Source: Micromonospora sp. HNM0581 (GTDB lineage: Bacteria > Actinomycetota > Actinomycetes > Mycobacteriales > Micromonosporaceae). From it: 64,000 nucleotides of DNA. The stretch lies in contig NZ_JAASAD010000015.1 of the NCBI RefSeq assembly GCF_012726175.1, positions 1 through 64,000 of the forward strand. Reading direction: 5' to 3'. The notes under the pieces were generated by a model that worked only from the letters and a program-made list of their open reading frames with translations, had not been told where the DNA came from and ran no database searches. The position numbers were made by a program, and so were the translations under genes. Of this stretch, positions 47,861 to 56,405 are shown piece by piece; the stretch's first letter is position 1; the number at the start of each line of letters is the position of its first letter.

Positions 47861-47938
47861 GCGGGCGGCGTCCACGCCGGACCGGTCGCGCGACCATGTC
47901 GCCGACAGGAGGATCCGGCTGGGATGGACCAAACAACA

Positions 47939-47950
47939 ATCAATGTTGAT
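47939..47950. promoter_or_regulatory. Short palindrome upstream of the carboxypeptidase gene
   Basis: ATCAATGTTGAT is a 12-bp palindrome (ATCAA-TG-TTGAT) in a locally AT-rich stretch 70 bases before the M14 gene. It may be an operator or part of the promoter. No regulator gene lies next to it. Confidence 0.35.
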
Positions 47951-48020
47951 ATGACCATGTGACCGGTGGTGGGCTGTCCGCTACCGAGCGGGTGAAACCC
48001 GCACCTCCAGGAGGTTGTCC

Positions 48021-49901
48021 ATGGACTTCCGTTCCATCCCCGTCCGCCGGGCACTGGCGCTCATCATCGCCGCCGGGCTGGGTCTGCTCACCATCGCCGC
48101 GCCACCGGTGTCCGCCGAGCCGGCACCCGACCGGGAAACCCAACCGGCTGCCGTGCCCTACCGGGTGCTCGGCCCGAAAACCCTCGCCGATCGCGACGCG
48201 GTCGCCCGCACGGGCGCCGCCATCGACTACTCCGAGCACGGTGTGCTGCACGTATCGGCCACCCGGGCCGAGGCTGCCGCCATCACCAAGCTCGGCTTCG
48301 GACTCGAGGCGATCGCCGCGCTACCCACCGACCGGGGGCAGGCCACCAGCGACGTCGGCCTCCTCGGCTTCCCGGCGGCGGACGCCAACTACCACGACTA
48401 CCCGGAGATGATCGCGGCGGTCAACAAGGTGGTCGCCGACCACCCGACGATCGCCCGGAAGGTCAGCATCGGCACCTCGTACGAGGGACGCGACCTGGTC
48501 GCGGTGAAGATCTCCGACAACGTCGCTACCGACGAGAACGAGCCGGAGATCCTGTTCAACTCCCAGCAGCACGCCCGCGAGCACCTGACCGTCGAGATGG
48601 CGATCTACCTACTCAACCTTTTCACCGACAACTACGGCTCCGACTCCCGCGTCACCAGTCTGGTCAACGGCCGGGAGATCTGGGTGGTGCCCTCGGTCAA
48701 CCCGGACGGCAGCGAGTACGACATCGCCACCGGCTCCTACCGGTCGTGGCGCAAGAACCGCCAACCCAACAGCGGCTCGTCCTACGTCGGCACCGACCTG
48801 AACCGGAACTGGAGCTACAACTGGGGTTGCTGCGGCGGCTCGTCCGGCTCCACCTCCTCGGACACCTACCGGGGTCCGTCGGCGTTCTCCGCTCCCGAGA
48901 CGCAGGCGCTGCGGAACTTCGTCAACAGCCGTGTCGTCGGCGGGGTGCAGCAGATCAAGGCGAACATCGACTTCCATACCTACTCCGAGCTGGTGCTCTG
49001 GCCGTTCGGCTACACGTACAACAACACCGCCCCGGGGATGACCAGCGACCAGTACAACACCTTCGCCACCATCGGTCAGCAGATGGCGGCGACCAACGGC
49101 TACACCCCCCAGCAGTCAAGCGACCTGTACGTCACCGACGGCAGCAGCATCGACTGGATGTGGGCGGAGCACGGCATCTGGGCGTACACCTTCGAGCTGT
49201 ATCCGGGCTCGGCCTCCGGCGGTGGGTTCTACCCGCCCGACGAGGTGATCCCCGCACAGACCTCGCGCAACCGGGAGGCGGTGCTGCTGCTGTCCGAGTA
49301 CGCCGACTGCCCGTACCGGGCGATCGGTAAGCAGGCGCAGTACTGCGGCAGCGGTGGCGGGGGGACCACGGTCTGGTCGGACACGTTCGAGACCGCGACC
49401 GGCTGGACGACGAACCCCAACGGCACCGACACCGCGACCACCGGCCAGTGGGAGCGGGGTGCCGCGCAGGCCACCAGCTTCAGCGGAGACAAGCAACTCA
49501 CCCCGTACGCGGGCAGCAACGACCTGGTGACCGGCCGGCTCGCCGGCAGCGGCGCGGGTGACCACGACATCGACGGTGGTGTCACCAGCGCCCGCTCGCC
49601 GGCGGTCACCCTGCCCTCGACCGGCACGTTGACCCTGTCGCTGGCGTGGTATCTGGCACACGCCTCGAACTCGTCGTCGGCGGACTACTTCCGGGTCAGC
49701 GTGGTACACAACGGCGGTACCACTGCACTGCTCACCCAGACCGGCGCGGCCAGCAACCGCAACGGTGCCTGGACGGTGTCGAACCTCAACCTCACCCCGT
49801 ACGCCGGACAGTCGGTCCGGATCCTGGTGGAGGCGGCGGACGCCTCGACCGCCAGCCTCGTCGAGGCGGCTGTGGACAACGTCACCATCACCTCCTCCTG
49901 A
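48021..49901 (+). CDS. Secreted M14 zinc carboxypeptidase
   Basis: Protein of 626 residues. The signal peptide (about 1-33, ending PPVSAEP) is followed by a propeptide-like region to about 110 and the M14 domain (about 120-430). Zinc ligands are His and Glu of SQQHAREHLTVEM (HxxE, about 183-186) and His of NIDFHTYSELV. Also visible are NRNWSYNWGCCGG, and the catalytic Glu of YTFELYPGS (about 391). The C-terminal roughly 180 residues, starting TVWSDTFETATGW, form a jelly-roll/MAM-like beta domain. AGGAGG lies 6 bases from ATG 48021. It digests C-terminal residues of extracellular peptides. A terminator follows. Confidence 0.93.
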   Translation: MDFRSIPVRRALALIIAAGLGLLTIAAPPVSAEPAPDRETQPAAVPYRVLGPKTLADRDAVARTGAAIDYSEHGVLHVSATRAEAAAITKLGFGLEAIAALPTDRGQATSDVGLLGFPAADANYHDYPEMIAAVNKVVADHPTIARKVSIGTSYEGRDLVAVKISDNVATDENEPEILFNSQQHAREHLTVEMAIYLLNLFTDNYGSDSRVTSLVNGREIWVVPSVNPDGSEYDIATGSYRSWRKNRQPNSGSSYVGTDLNRNWSYNWGCCGGSSGSTSSDTYRGPSAFSAPETQALRNFVNSRVVGGVQQIKANIDFHTYSELVLWPFGYTYNNTAPGMTSDQYNTFATIGQQMAATNGYTPQQSSDLYVTDGSSIDWMWAEHGIWAYTFELYPGSASGGGFYPPDEVIPAQTSRNREAVLLLSEYADCPYRAIGKQAQYCGSGGGGTTVWSDTFETATGWTTNPNGTDTATTGQWERGAAQATSFSGDKQLTPYAGSNDLVTGRLAGSGAGDHDIDGGVTSARSPAVTLPSTGTLTLSLAWYLAHASNSSSADYFRVSVVHNGGTTALLTQTGAASNRNGAWTVSNLNLTPYAGQSVRILVEAADASTASLVEAAVDNVTITSS

Positions 49902-49905
49902 ATCG

Positions 49906-49941
49906 GAGGGGGCCCCGCAACCCCTCGCGCGGGGCCCCCTC
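49906..49941. terminator. GC-rich hairpin terminator after the carboxypeptidase gene
   Basis: GAGGGGGCCCCGC (49906-49918) and GCGGGGCCCCCTC (49929-49941) form 13-bp perfect arms around a 10-base loop, starting 5 bases past the stop codon. It separates the peptidase from the cobalamin riboswitch unit. Confidence 0.75.
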
Positions 49942-50029
49942 CCAGGGACCAAAACGGCCAAAAGGGTTGTTGTCCCGCAGCGCGCAGGCCGGCTTCCACC
50001 AGCCAGGCCGCCTGCGCAGCGGACCCGGG

Positions 50030-50140
50030 ACGGTGGTGCGCTACGGTCGTACCGACCCGTTCCCAGCGAAGCCGGTGAGACACCGGCGCTGTCCCGCAAC
50101 TGAGATGCCCCGAAACGGGGACGAGCCAGGTCGCCTGGGG
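50030..50140 (+). ncRNA. Cobalamin riboswitch
   Basis: The segment contains the conserved B12-aptamer core: GCGAAGCCGGTGAGACACCG at about 50066, then GCTGTCCCGCAACTG, and the B12-box-like GAGCCAGGTCGCCTG ending near 50137. Downstream, two alternative pairings are visible before the btuF start: GCGCGGTCGCGAACCGCGC at about 50139-50158, and CCTGGGGC pairing with GCCCCAGG near 50187-50194. These could form the expression platform. It lies about 100 bases before a cobalamin-type ABC transporter, which is the usual target. Edges are approximate. Confidence 0.88.
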
Positions 50141-50241
50141 CGCGGTCGCGAACCGCGCTCTCGAGGAAGGGCGCCTCGCGGACGGGTGCCCCAGGTCCCC
50201 TGTCGGCGAAGCACCGCACTCCTCGACCGACAGGAGGACCG

Positions 50242-51177
50242 ATGTTCAGACACACCCCCCGGGTCTTTGCCGCCAGCCTCGCGGTGGCCGCCCTGACGCT
50301 CGGCGCCTGCGCCGAGACGACCACCGAGACACCCGCCGGTGGCGGTAGCCCGAGCGCCGCCACCTTCCCCGTGACCGTCGGCGAGCTCACCCTTGAGCAG
50401 CGCCCCGAGAAGATCGTCTCGCTGTCGCCGACCGGCACCGAGATGCTCTTCGCGATCGGTGCCGGATCGCAGGTCACCGCAGTCGACGACCAGTCCAACC
50501 ATCCGGTCGACGCGCCGAAGACCGACCTTTCCGGCTACCAGCCGAACGCGGAGGCGGTCGCCGCGAAGAACCCCGACCTGGTGGTGCTCGCCAACGACAC
50601 CAACAAGATCGTCGAGCAGCTCACCGCGCTCAAGATCCCGGTTTACCAGGCTCCCGCCGCGCAAACCCTCGACGACTCGTACCGGCAGCTCACCGAGCTG
50701 GGCACGCTCACCGGCAACACCGACGCGGCGGCCGACGTGGTGCAGCGGATGAAGGACGACATCACGAAAATCGCGGCCGAGGTGCCGCAGCGGGCCGAGG
50801 CACCGACCTACTTCCATGAGCTGGGCCCGGAGCTGTACACCGCCACCAGCAAGACCTTCATCGGTTCGATCTACAGCCTGGCCGGGCTGGAGAACATCGC
50901 CGACGCGGCGGACGCCGACGGCAAGAACGGCGGCTACCCGCAGCTGTCCCAGGAAGTGATCATCGACGCCGACCCGGACTTCATCTTCCTCGGCGACGTG
51001 CGGCAGGCCGGTCAGACCGCCGACAAGGTCAAGGCCCGGAGCGGCTGGGCGTCGCTCAGCGCGGTGCAGAACGACCAGGTCGTGGAACTCGACGACGACA
51101 TCGCCTCCCGGTGGGGACCGCGGGTGGTGGACCTGCTGCGGGCCATCGTGGACGCCACCGCCAAGGCCTCCGAGTGA
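50242..51177 (+). CDS. btuF: Cobalamin ABC transporter substrate-binding lipoprotein
   Basis: Protein of 311 residues. The lipoprotein signal ends TLGAC (Cys about 23). The periplasmic-binding-protein (type III) core shows RPEKIVSLSPTGTEMLFAIG, VTAVDDQSNHPVDAP and NPDLVVLAN, and a long spine helix joins two lobes. It resembles BtuF/FhuD-type binders. The upstream cobalamin riboswitch points to B12 or a corrinoid as ligand. ACAGGAGG lies just before the ATG. It is followed by permease and ATPase genes. Confidence 0.88.
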   Translation: MFRHTPRVFAASLAVAALTLGACAETTTETPAGGGSPSAATFPVTVGELTLEQRPEKIVSLSPTGTEMLFAIGAGSQVTAVDDQSNHPVDAPKTDLSGYQPNAEAVAAKNPDLVVLANDTNKIVEQLTALKIPVYQAPAAQTLDDSYRQLTELGTLTGNTDAAADVVQRMKDDITKIAAEVPQRAEAPTYFHELGPELYTATSKTFIGSIYSLAGLENIADAADADGKNGGYPQLSQEVIIDADPDFIFLGDVRQAGQTADKVKARSGWASLSAVQNDQVVELDDDIASRWGPRVVDLLRAIVDATAKASE

Positions 51178-51204
51178 CGCTGACCGTCGAGCGCTGAACG
51201 GATC

Positions 51205-52308
51205 GTGCACGACGTGCTGAAGCGTGCCCGATTCGGCACGCCGGTCGGGGCGGTCACCCCACCCCGGCCGGCGGGCCTGCGGAAACGCTGGCTCGCCGCC
51301 GGGGCGCTCGCGGTGCTCGTCGCGCTGGTGGCCGGGGTCTCGCTCGGCCCGGTCAGCCTGCCGCCCGGCAGCGTCGCGATCGAACTGCTCAACCTGCTGC
51401 CCGGGGTACGCCTGGACAGCGGGCTGACCGAGCGGGAGATCGCCATCGTCACCGAGCTGCGGCTGCCGCGGACGGTGCTGGGTCTGCTGGTCGGCGGGTT
51501 GCTCGCCCTGGCCGGCGGCGCCTACCAAGGGGTGTTCCGTAACCCGCTGGCCGACCCGTACCTGCTCGGCGTCGCGGCCGGGGCCGGGCTGGCGGTCACC
51601 GTGATGCTGACCCTGGGGGTCGGAGCGGGCGGAACGTTGAGCGGCCTGCCGGCCACCATCCCGCTGGCCGCCTTCGTCGGCTCCCTCGGTGCGGTGGCGA
51701 TGACCTACCTGCTCGGCTCCGCCGGTGGCCGCAGCCGCTCCCCAGCGACCCTGATCCTGGCCGGGGTGGCCGTCTCCGCGTTCCTCAGCGCCGGTCAGAC
51801 GTACCTGCTGCAACGACACGCGGAGAGCATCCAGCAGGTGTACTCCTGGCTGCTCGGGCGGCTGGCCACCGCCGGCTGGCAGGACGTCCGGCTGGTGCTG
51901 CCGTACTTCCTGCTGACCAGTGTGGTCATCCTGCTGCACCGGCGGGAGCTGGACGTGCTGTCGGTGGGCGACGACGAGGCGACCAGCCTCGGCCTGCACC
52001 CGCAGCGGTCCCGCTACCTGCTGATCGCCGCCGCCTCGCTGGGCACCGCCGCCGCCGTCTCCGCCTCCGGCCTGATCGGCTTCGTCGGCATCATCGTGCC
52101 GCACACCATCCGCATGCTGGCCGGCGCGAGCTACCGGGTGATCCTGCCGCTGTCGCTGCTGTTCGGTGGGGCCTTCCTGGCACTGACCGACGTGGTGGCA
52201 CGGACCGCCGCCGCGCCGCAGGAGATCCCGATCGGGGTGGTCACCGCGCTGCTGGGTGGCCCGTTCTTCGTGGTGGTGCTGCGCTCGGCCAGGCGGGTGC
52301 TGACATGA
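51205..52308 (+). CDS. btuC: Cobalamin ABC transporter permease
   Basis: FecCD/BtuC-type permease of 367 residues with about ten helices. Family signatures are TELRLPRTVLGLLVGGLLAL, AGGAYQGVFRNPLADPYLLG and, near the C-terminus, SASGLIGFVGIIVPHTIRML, the cytoplasmic coupling segment that docks the ATPase. It starts at GTG 51205 and overlaps the ATPase gene by 4 bases (ATGA). It imports the BtuF-bound substrate. Confidence 0.93.
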   Translation: MHDVLKRARFGTPVGAVTPPRPAGLRKRWLAAGALAVLVALVAGVSLGPVSLPPGSVAIELLNLLPGVRLDSGLTEREIAIVTELRLPRTVLGLLVGGLLALAGGAYQGVFRNPLADPYLLGVAAGAGLAVTVMLTLGVGAGGTLSGLPATIPLAAFVGSLGAVAMTYLLGSAGGRSRSPATLILAGVAVSAFLSAGQTYLLQRHAESIQQVYSWLLGRLATAGWQDVRLVLPYFLLTSVVILLHRRELDVLSVGDDEATSLGLHPQRSRYLLIAAASLGTAAAVSASGLIGFVGIIVPHTIRMLAGASYRVILPLSLLFGGAFLALTDVVARTAAAPQEIPIGVVTALLGGPFFVVVLRSARRVLT

Positions 52309-53102
52309 CCGGCTCGCCGGCCGCGCCCGCCGTCGAACTGCGGGACCTGCGGATAAGTCTGGACGGTACGTCGATCCTCGCGGGCGTCGACCTGACCGTC
52401 GCCGCCGGCGAGTGGGTCACGGTGATCGGTCCCAACGGCGCGGGCAAGTCGACACTGCTGCGCGCCGTCGGCGGCCTGCTCCCCGCGCCGGACGCCGTCC
52501 GGCTCTTCGGTACGCCGATAGGTGGACTGCCTCGCCGGGAACGGGCCCGGGTGGTGGCGACGGTCGCGCAGTCGCCGGTCGTACCGCCCGGCATGGCGGT
52601 GCTGGACTACGTGCTGCTCGGCCGTACCCCGTACATCCCGCCGCTGGGTCGGGAGTCCGCCGCCGACCTGGCCGTGGTGCACGCGGTGCTCGACCGGCTC
52701 GACCTCGCCGGCTTCCGAGCACGGGAGTTGGCCACCCTCTCCGGCGGCGAGCGTCAGCGGGTCTTCCTGGCTCGGGCGCTGGCCCAGGGCGCCACCCTGC
52801 TGCTGCTCGACGAGCCCACCAGCGCTCTCGACATCGGCCACCAGCAGGAGGTGCTCGAACTCGTCGACCAGCTCCGTCGGACGCACGGGCTGACGGTGCT
52901 GGCCACCATGCACGACCTGTCCATCGCCGGCGAGTACGCCGACCGCATGGTGCTCCTCGCCGCCGGTCGGGTGGTCGCGGTCGGCAGCCCCCGGGAGGTG
53001 CTCACCGACCGGCTGCTCGCCGAGCACTACCGGGCCAGCGTCCGCGTCGTCGACGGTGAGCACGGCCCGCTCGTGGTGCCGGTACGCCCCAGGCGACAGT
53101 AG
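52305..53102 (+). CDS. btuD: Cobalamin ABC transporter ATP-binding protein
   Basis: ABC ATPase of 265 residues. Walker A is GPNGAGKST (about 44-52), the Q-loop lies around VATVAQSPVVPPG, the signature motif is LSGGERQRV, Walker B is LLLLDEPTSALD, and the switch His lies in ATMHDLSIAGEYADRM. It is full length. It is the last gene of the riboswitch-controlled unit, with an imperfect hairpin beyond it. Confidence 0.95.
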   Translation: MTGSPAAPAVELRDLRISLDGTSILAGVDLTVAAGEWVTVIGPNGAGKSTLLRAVGGLLPAPDAVRLFGTPIGGLPRRERARVVATVAQSPVVPPGMAVLDYVLLGRTPYIPPLGRESAADLAVVHAVLDRLDLAGFRARELATLSGGERQRVFLARALAQGATLLLLDEPTSALDIGHQQEVLELVDQLRRTHGLTVLATMHDLSIAGEYADRMVLLAAGRVVAVGSPREVLTDRLLAEHYRASVRVVDGEHGPLVVPVRPRRQ

Positions 53103-53103
53103 T

Positions 53104-53133
53104 CCGCCCGCCGGGCAGGTCAGGCGGGGGCGG
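53104..53133. terminator. Imperfect hairpin between btuD and the VOC gene
   Basis: CCGCCCGCC (53104-53112) can pair with GGCGGGGGCGG (53123-53133), with a two-base G bulge, across a 10-base loop. It lies 2 bases after the btuD stop and between convergent genes. Confidence 0.35.
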
Positions 53134-53168
53134 AAACCGGGCCGAGGATGGAGAAGAACGCTGACGGT

Positions 53169-53939
53169 TCAGCCGGTCCCGGCGAGAGCGATGACGTGGA
53201 ACAGGGCACCGTGGGGGTCGCGGAGCGCGGCGAAGCGCCCGGCCGGGATGTCGCGGGGCGGTACCAGGATCGTGCCGCCCAGCTCGGCGGCGCGCGTCGC
53301 GCAGGCGTCCGCGTCGGCCACCGCGAAGTACACCGACCAGTACGCCGGCCCGTCCGCGGTGAACCCGTTGCCCAGCGGCGGCATCATCCCCGCCACCAAC
53401 CGGTCGCCGAGCCGCCAACCGGTGTAGGCGACCTGACCCATCGGCTCCTCCTCCGGCTGCCAGCCGAAGACCAGCTCGTAGAAGGTCCGGGCCCCGTCCG
53501 GATCGGGGGTCACCAGTTCGGTCCAGCTCATCGCACCGGGCACGTCGAACACCTCGGCCCCGGCGAAGACCATCGGCTGCCAGACACTGAACGCGGCCCC
53601 GGCGGGATCGGTGAAGACCGCCATCCGACCCCGGTCGAAGACCTCGAACGGCGGTACCACCACCTGTCCACCGGCCCGCTCCACCCGGCCCGCGACCAGA
53701 TCGGCGTCGTCGGTGGCCACGTACGTCGACCAGATCGGCACCTGATCCGGCACGGCCGGTGGGCCGGCCCCGGCCACCGCCCGGCCGTCCAGCAGGAAGA
53801 CCGTGTACCCGCCGGCCTCCGGCTCGGGGTCGACCCGGCCGGTCCAGCCGAACAGTTCCGGATAGAACCGTCGGGCCGCGTCGAGCCCCGGGGTCGCCAG
53901 GTCGGCCCAACAGGGCGTACCCGGTGCGACGCTGACCAC
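53169..53939 (-). CDS. Two-domain VOC (glyoxalase-fold) protein
   Basis: Protein of 256 residues made of two vicinal-oxygen-chelate repeats. The first (about 8-120) has CWADLATPGLDAARRFYPEL and ends FTDPAGAAFSVWQP. The second (about 130-250) has SWTELVTPDPDGARTFYELV and ends LRDPHGALFHVI. This tandem form resembles the CFP-30B-like/hydroxylase group of actinobacteria. The specific reaction is unknown. GTG 53939 is preferred, with GAGGGG about 5 bases upstream; the frame opens 10 codons earlier. It is convergent with btuD. Confidence 0.82.
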   Translation of the reverse strand: MVSVAPGTPCWADLATPGLDAARRFYPELFGWTGRVDPEPEAGGYTVFLLDGRAVAGAGPPAVPDQVPIWSTYVATDDADLVAGRVERAGGQVVVPPFEVFDRGRMAVFTDPAGAAFSVWQPMVFAGAEVFDVPGAMSWTELVTPDPDGARTFYELVFGWQPEEEPMGQVAYTGWRLGDRLVAGMMPPLGNGFTADGPAYWSVYFAVADADACATRAAELGGTILVPPRDIPAGRFAALRDPHGALFHVIALAGTG

Positions 53940-54075
53940 GGCCACCCCTCTACGACCTGCGGCGACCACCGGTCGGTCGCCCTTCTCGGCATGGTGGCAC
54001 CGGCCCGTCGCTGTTCGGGGTGGAAACCGGGGAACGTCAACTGAACCGGCGACTCCCCGATCTGGCCGGTCGAGG

Positions 54076-56151
54076 TCAGCCGAGCGGTGCGGGCAGCGGC
54101 GCGACGTGCAGCACGGACAGCCGGGACACCGCCCGGGTGAGCACCACGTACAGCCGGTTCAGGCCGCGTGGCTCGGCGGTCGCGATGGCTGCCGGTTCGA
54201 CCGCGATGACGTGGTCGTACTCCAGACCCTTGACCAGGGTCGCGGGTATCACCGTGACGCGCGCTCCGGCTGCCGGCCCGTCGGCGGTGGCGATTCCCAC
54301 CCCCGCCTCGGCCAGCGCTGCCCGCAACCCATCGACGGCGTCGTCGGCGGCGATCACGGCGGTCGACCCTTCGTGCGTAAGCGCCGTCCGCACCTCGGCC
54401 ACGGTCGCGGCCGTGAGATCGCTGACGGTACGCACCACGAGCACACCGTCGCTGCGCAGCGACTCGGCTGGCGGCACGTCGACAGCCAGCGCCGGTAGCA
54501 GCCGGTTGGCGAAGGCAAGTACGGCGGCGGGCACCCGGAACCCGATGGTCAACGGCACCACCGTCGCGTCCGGCTTGCCCAGGTGGCGCAGGCTGTCCCG
54601 CCAGTCGCTCGCCGCCCACGGTGCGGTGGCCTGAGCCAGGTCGCCGAGGAGCGTGAGTGAGCCGTGCTCGCTGCGTCGGGCGATGACCCGGCACTGCATC
54701 GGGGAGAGGTCCTGGGCCTCGTCCACCACGACATGTCCGTAGCCGGCCGGTCGTTGGAGCAGGCCGGCCGCCTCGTCGATCAGCACGGCGTCGGCGGCCG
54801 TCCATCGGGTCGCCTTCGCCGTCCGCCCCAACCCGGTCCCGGTGGTGGGACGGCTGGACCCGGCGCTGGTCAGCAGGCGCTGCTCGCCGGCACTGAGCAG
54901 GCCGTCAGCGGCCAGTGCGAGCCGGTCCGGTTCGGTGTACAGCGCGTGCAGCACGCCGTCCGGGGTGAGTGCGGGCCACACGGTGTCCAGGAACCCGGCG
55001 ACCGGTTTCGACCGGCTCATCCGGCGCAGCCACGCGTCGCCCGGTGACTCCGCCCGCCGCGCCTCGGCCTGCCGTTGCAGCAGGCCGACCGCCCGGGCCC
55101 GGACCCGGTCCCGGCCGACGGCGTACGGCAGACGCTCCGCGCGGGTGTCCTGGACCAGCTGGTGCAGCGGCTCCAGCCCGATCCGCCAGCGGAACGAACC
55201 GTCGGAGACGAGCACCGGCTCCGCCGGTTCACCGACGTACCCGTCGACCGCCCGCCGCAGTACCTCGGCCATCCGCGCGTCGTGTTTGAGCGTGGCCACT
55301 GCTGGCGGGTCCGCAGCGCGGACCGGCACCTGGTCGAGCAGGTCCTCCACGGTGGCCTGCTCCACCTCGACCTCACCGAGTGCGGGCAGCACCGCCGCGA
55401 TGTAGCCGAGGAAGGCCCGGTTCGGGCCCACGACCAGCACCTTCGACCGCCGAAGTCGCTCCCGGTGCAGGTAGAGCAGGTACGCCGCCCGGTGCAAGCC
55501 GACGGCGGTCTTGCCGGTACCGGGGGCGCCCTGCACACAGATCGAGTCGGCCAGGTCGGCCCGGACGAGTTCGTCCTGCTCGGGTTGGATGGTGGCGACG
55601 ATGTCCCGCATCGGCCCGACCCGGGGACGTTCGATCTCGGCGGTGAGGATCCGGCTGGCCGTGCCGAGTTCCTCACCCCGGTCGAGGTGCTCGTCCTCGA
55701 AGCTGGTCAGCTTCCCGTCGCCGAACCCGAACCGGCGGCGTACCGACAGGCCCTGCGGATCGCGGGCACTGGCCCGGTAGAACGTGCGGGAGATCGGTGC
55801 CCGCCAGTCCAGCACCAATGGTTCGCCCTGCTCGTCGGTGACGTGCCGGCGGCCGACGTGGTAGCGGTGGCCAGCGTGTTCGGCATCCGTGTTGCCGAAG
55901 TCGAGCCGGCCGAAGAAGAGCGGGGTACGCGGGTCGTCGGCCAGTTCGGCGACCCGCCGGGCAAGATGCCGGCCGAGCTGCTCGGCGGTGTACGCGTCCC
56001 CGGCCACCTTGTCGCCGGTGGCGAAGAGTGCTTCGGCGCGTTCCCGCATCCGGTGCAGCGCCGCCCGTGAGCGGGTCAGGTGTGCCCGCTCGGCGGCCAG
56101 TTCGTCGTCCAGCGCGGTTCGCTGGGAGAATTTCTTGGCGTGCAGGCTCAT
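54076..56151 (-). CDS. helD: HelD-like RNA polymerase-associated helicase
   Basis: UvrD-related SF1 ATPase of 691 residues. An N-terminal charged coiled coil (about 1-65: LDDELAAERAHLTRSRAALH) precedes FFGRLDFGNTD and PLVLDWRAPISRTFY, the HelD signature. Walker A is VQGAPGTGKTAVG (about 198-210), Walker B is VVDEAQDLSPMQCRV, and the C-terminal motifs are LTIGFRVP and GLNRLYVVLTRAVSRL. HelD proteins pry RNA polymerase off nucleic acid and recycle it; some give rifampicin tolerance. GAGGAG lies 7 bases before ATG 56151. No rifamycin-associated element was seen upstream. Confidence 0.88.
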   Translation of the reverse strand: MSLHAKKFSQRTALDDELAAERAHLTRSRAALHRMRERAEALFATGDKVAGDAYTAEQLGRHLARRVAELADDPRTPLFFGRLDFGNTDAEHAGHRYHVGRRHVTDEQGEPLVLDWRAPISRTFYRASARDPQGLSVRRRFGFGDGKLTSFEDEHLDRGEELGTASRILTAEIERPRVGPMRDIVATIQPEQDELVRADLADSICVQGAPGTGKTAVGLHRAAYLLYLHRERLRRSKVLVVGPNRAFLGYIAAVLPALGEVEVEQATVEDLLDQVPVRAADPPAVATLKHDARMAEVLRRAVDGYVGEPAEPVLVSDGSFRWRIGLEPLHQLVQDTRAERLPYAVGRDRVRARAVGLLQRQAEARRAESPGDAWLRRMSRSKPVAGFLDTVWPALTPDGVLHALYTEPDRLALAADGLLSAGEQRLLTSAGSSRPTTGTGLGRTAKATRWTAADAVLIDEAAGLLQRPAGYGHVVVDEAQDLSPMQCRVIARRSEHGSLTLLGDLAQATAPWAASDWRDSLRHLGKPDATVVPLTIGFRVPAAVLAFANRLLPALAVDVPPAESLRSDGVLVVRTVSDLTAATVAEVRTALTHEGSTAVIAADDAVDGLRAALAEAGVGIATADGPAAGARVTVIPATLVKGLEYDHVIAVEPAAIATAEPRGLNRLYVVLTRAVSRLSVLHVAPLPAPLG

Positions 56152-56393
56152 CCACGGACTCCTCGACACGGGAAGAAGGCTGCCGCTCGCGTTTCCGACT
56201 CGTGGGTCGGCGCGGGGACGTCCGCTGCGGTGCTACTCACCGCGGCCGTCGGGCGGAACGATGAGCCTACTGGAGGGCGTGCCGTGGACAACCGGTTTCG
56301 CCGCCTGGCCGGGGACCCGCGGTGCGACGGTTCTGCGGTGCAAGGTTCACCACTTCCGGGTCGTCCGCCCGAGCAGGTCACCGGCGGCGGAGA

Positions 56394-56399
56394 TACGGT
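56394..56399 (+). promoter_or_regulatory. -10 element of mqnA (leaderless)
   Basis: TACGGT lies 6 bases before the mqnA ATG (56406), with no ribosome binding site between. The mqnC gene at the window end has the same arrangement. Confidence 0.5.
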
Positions 56400-56405
56400 C
56401 GGCAC

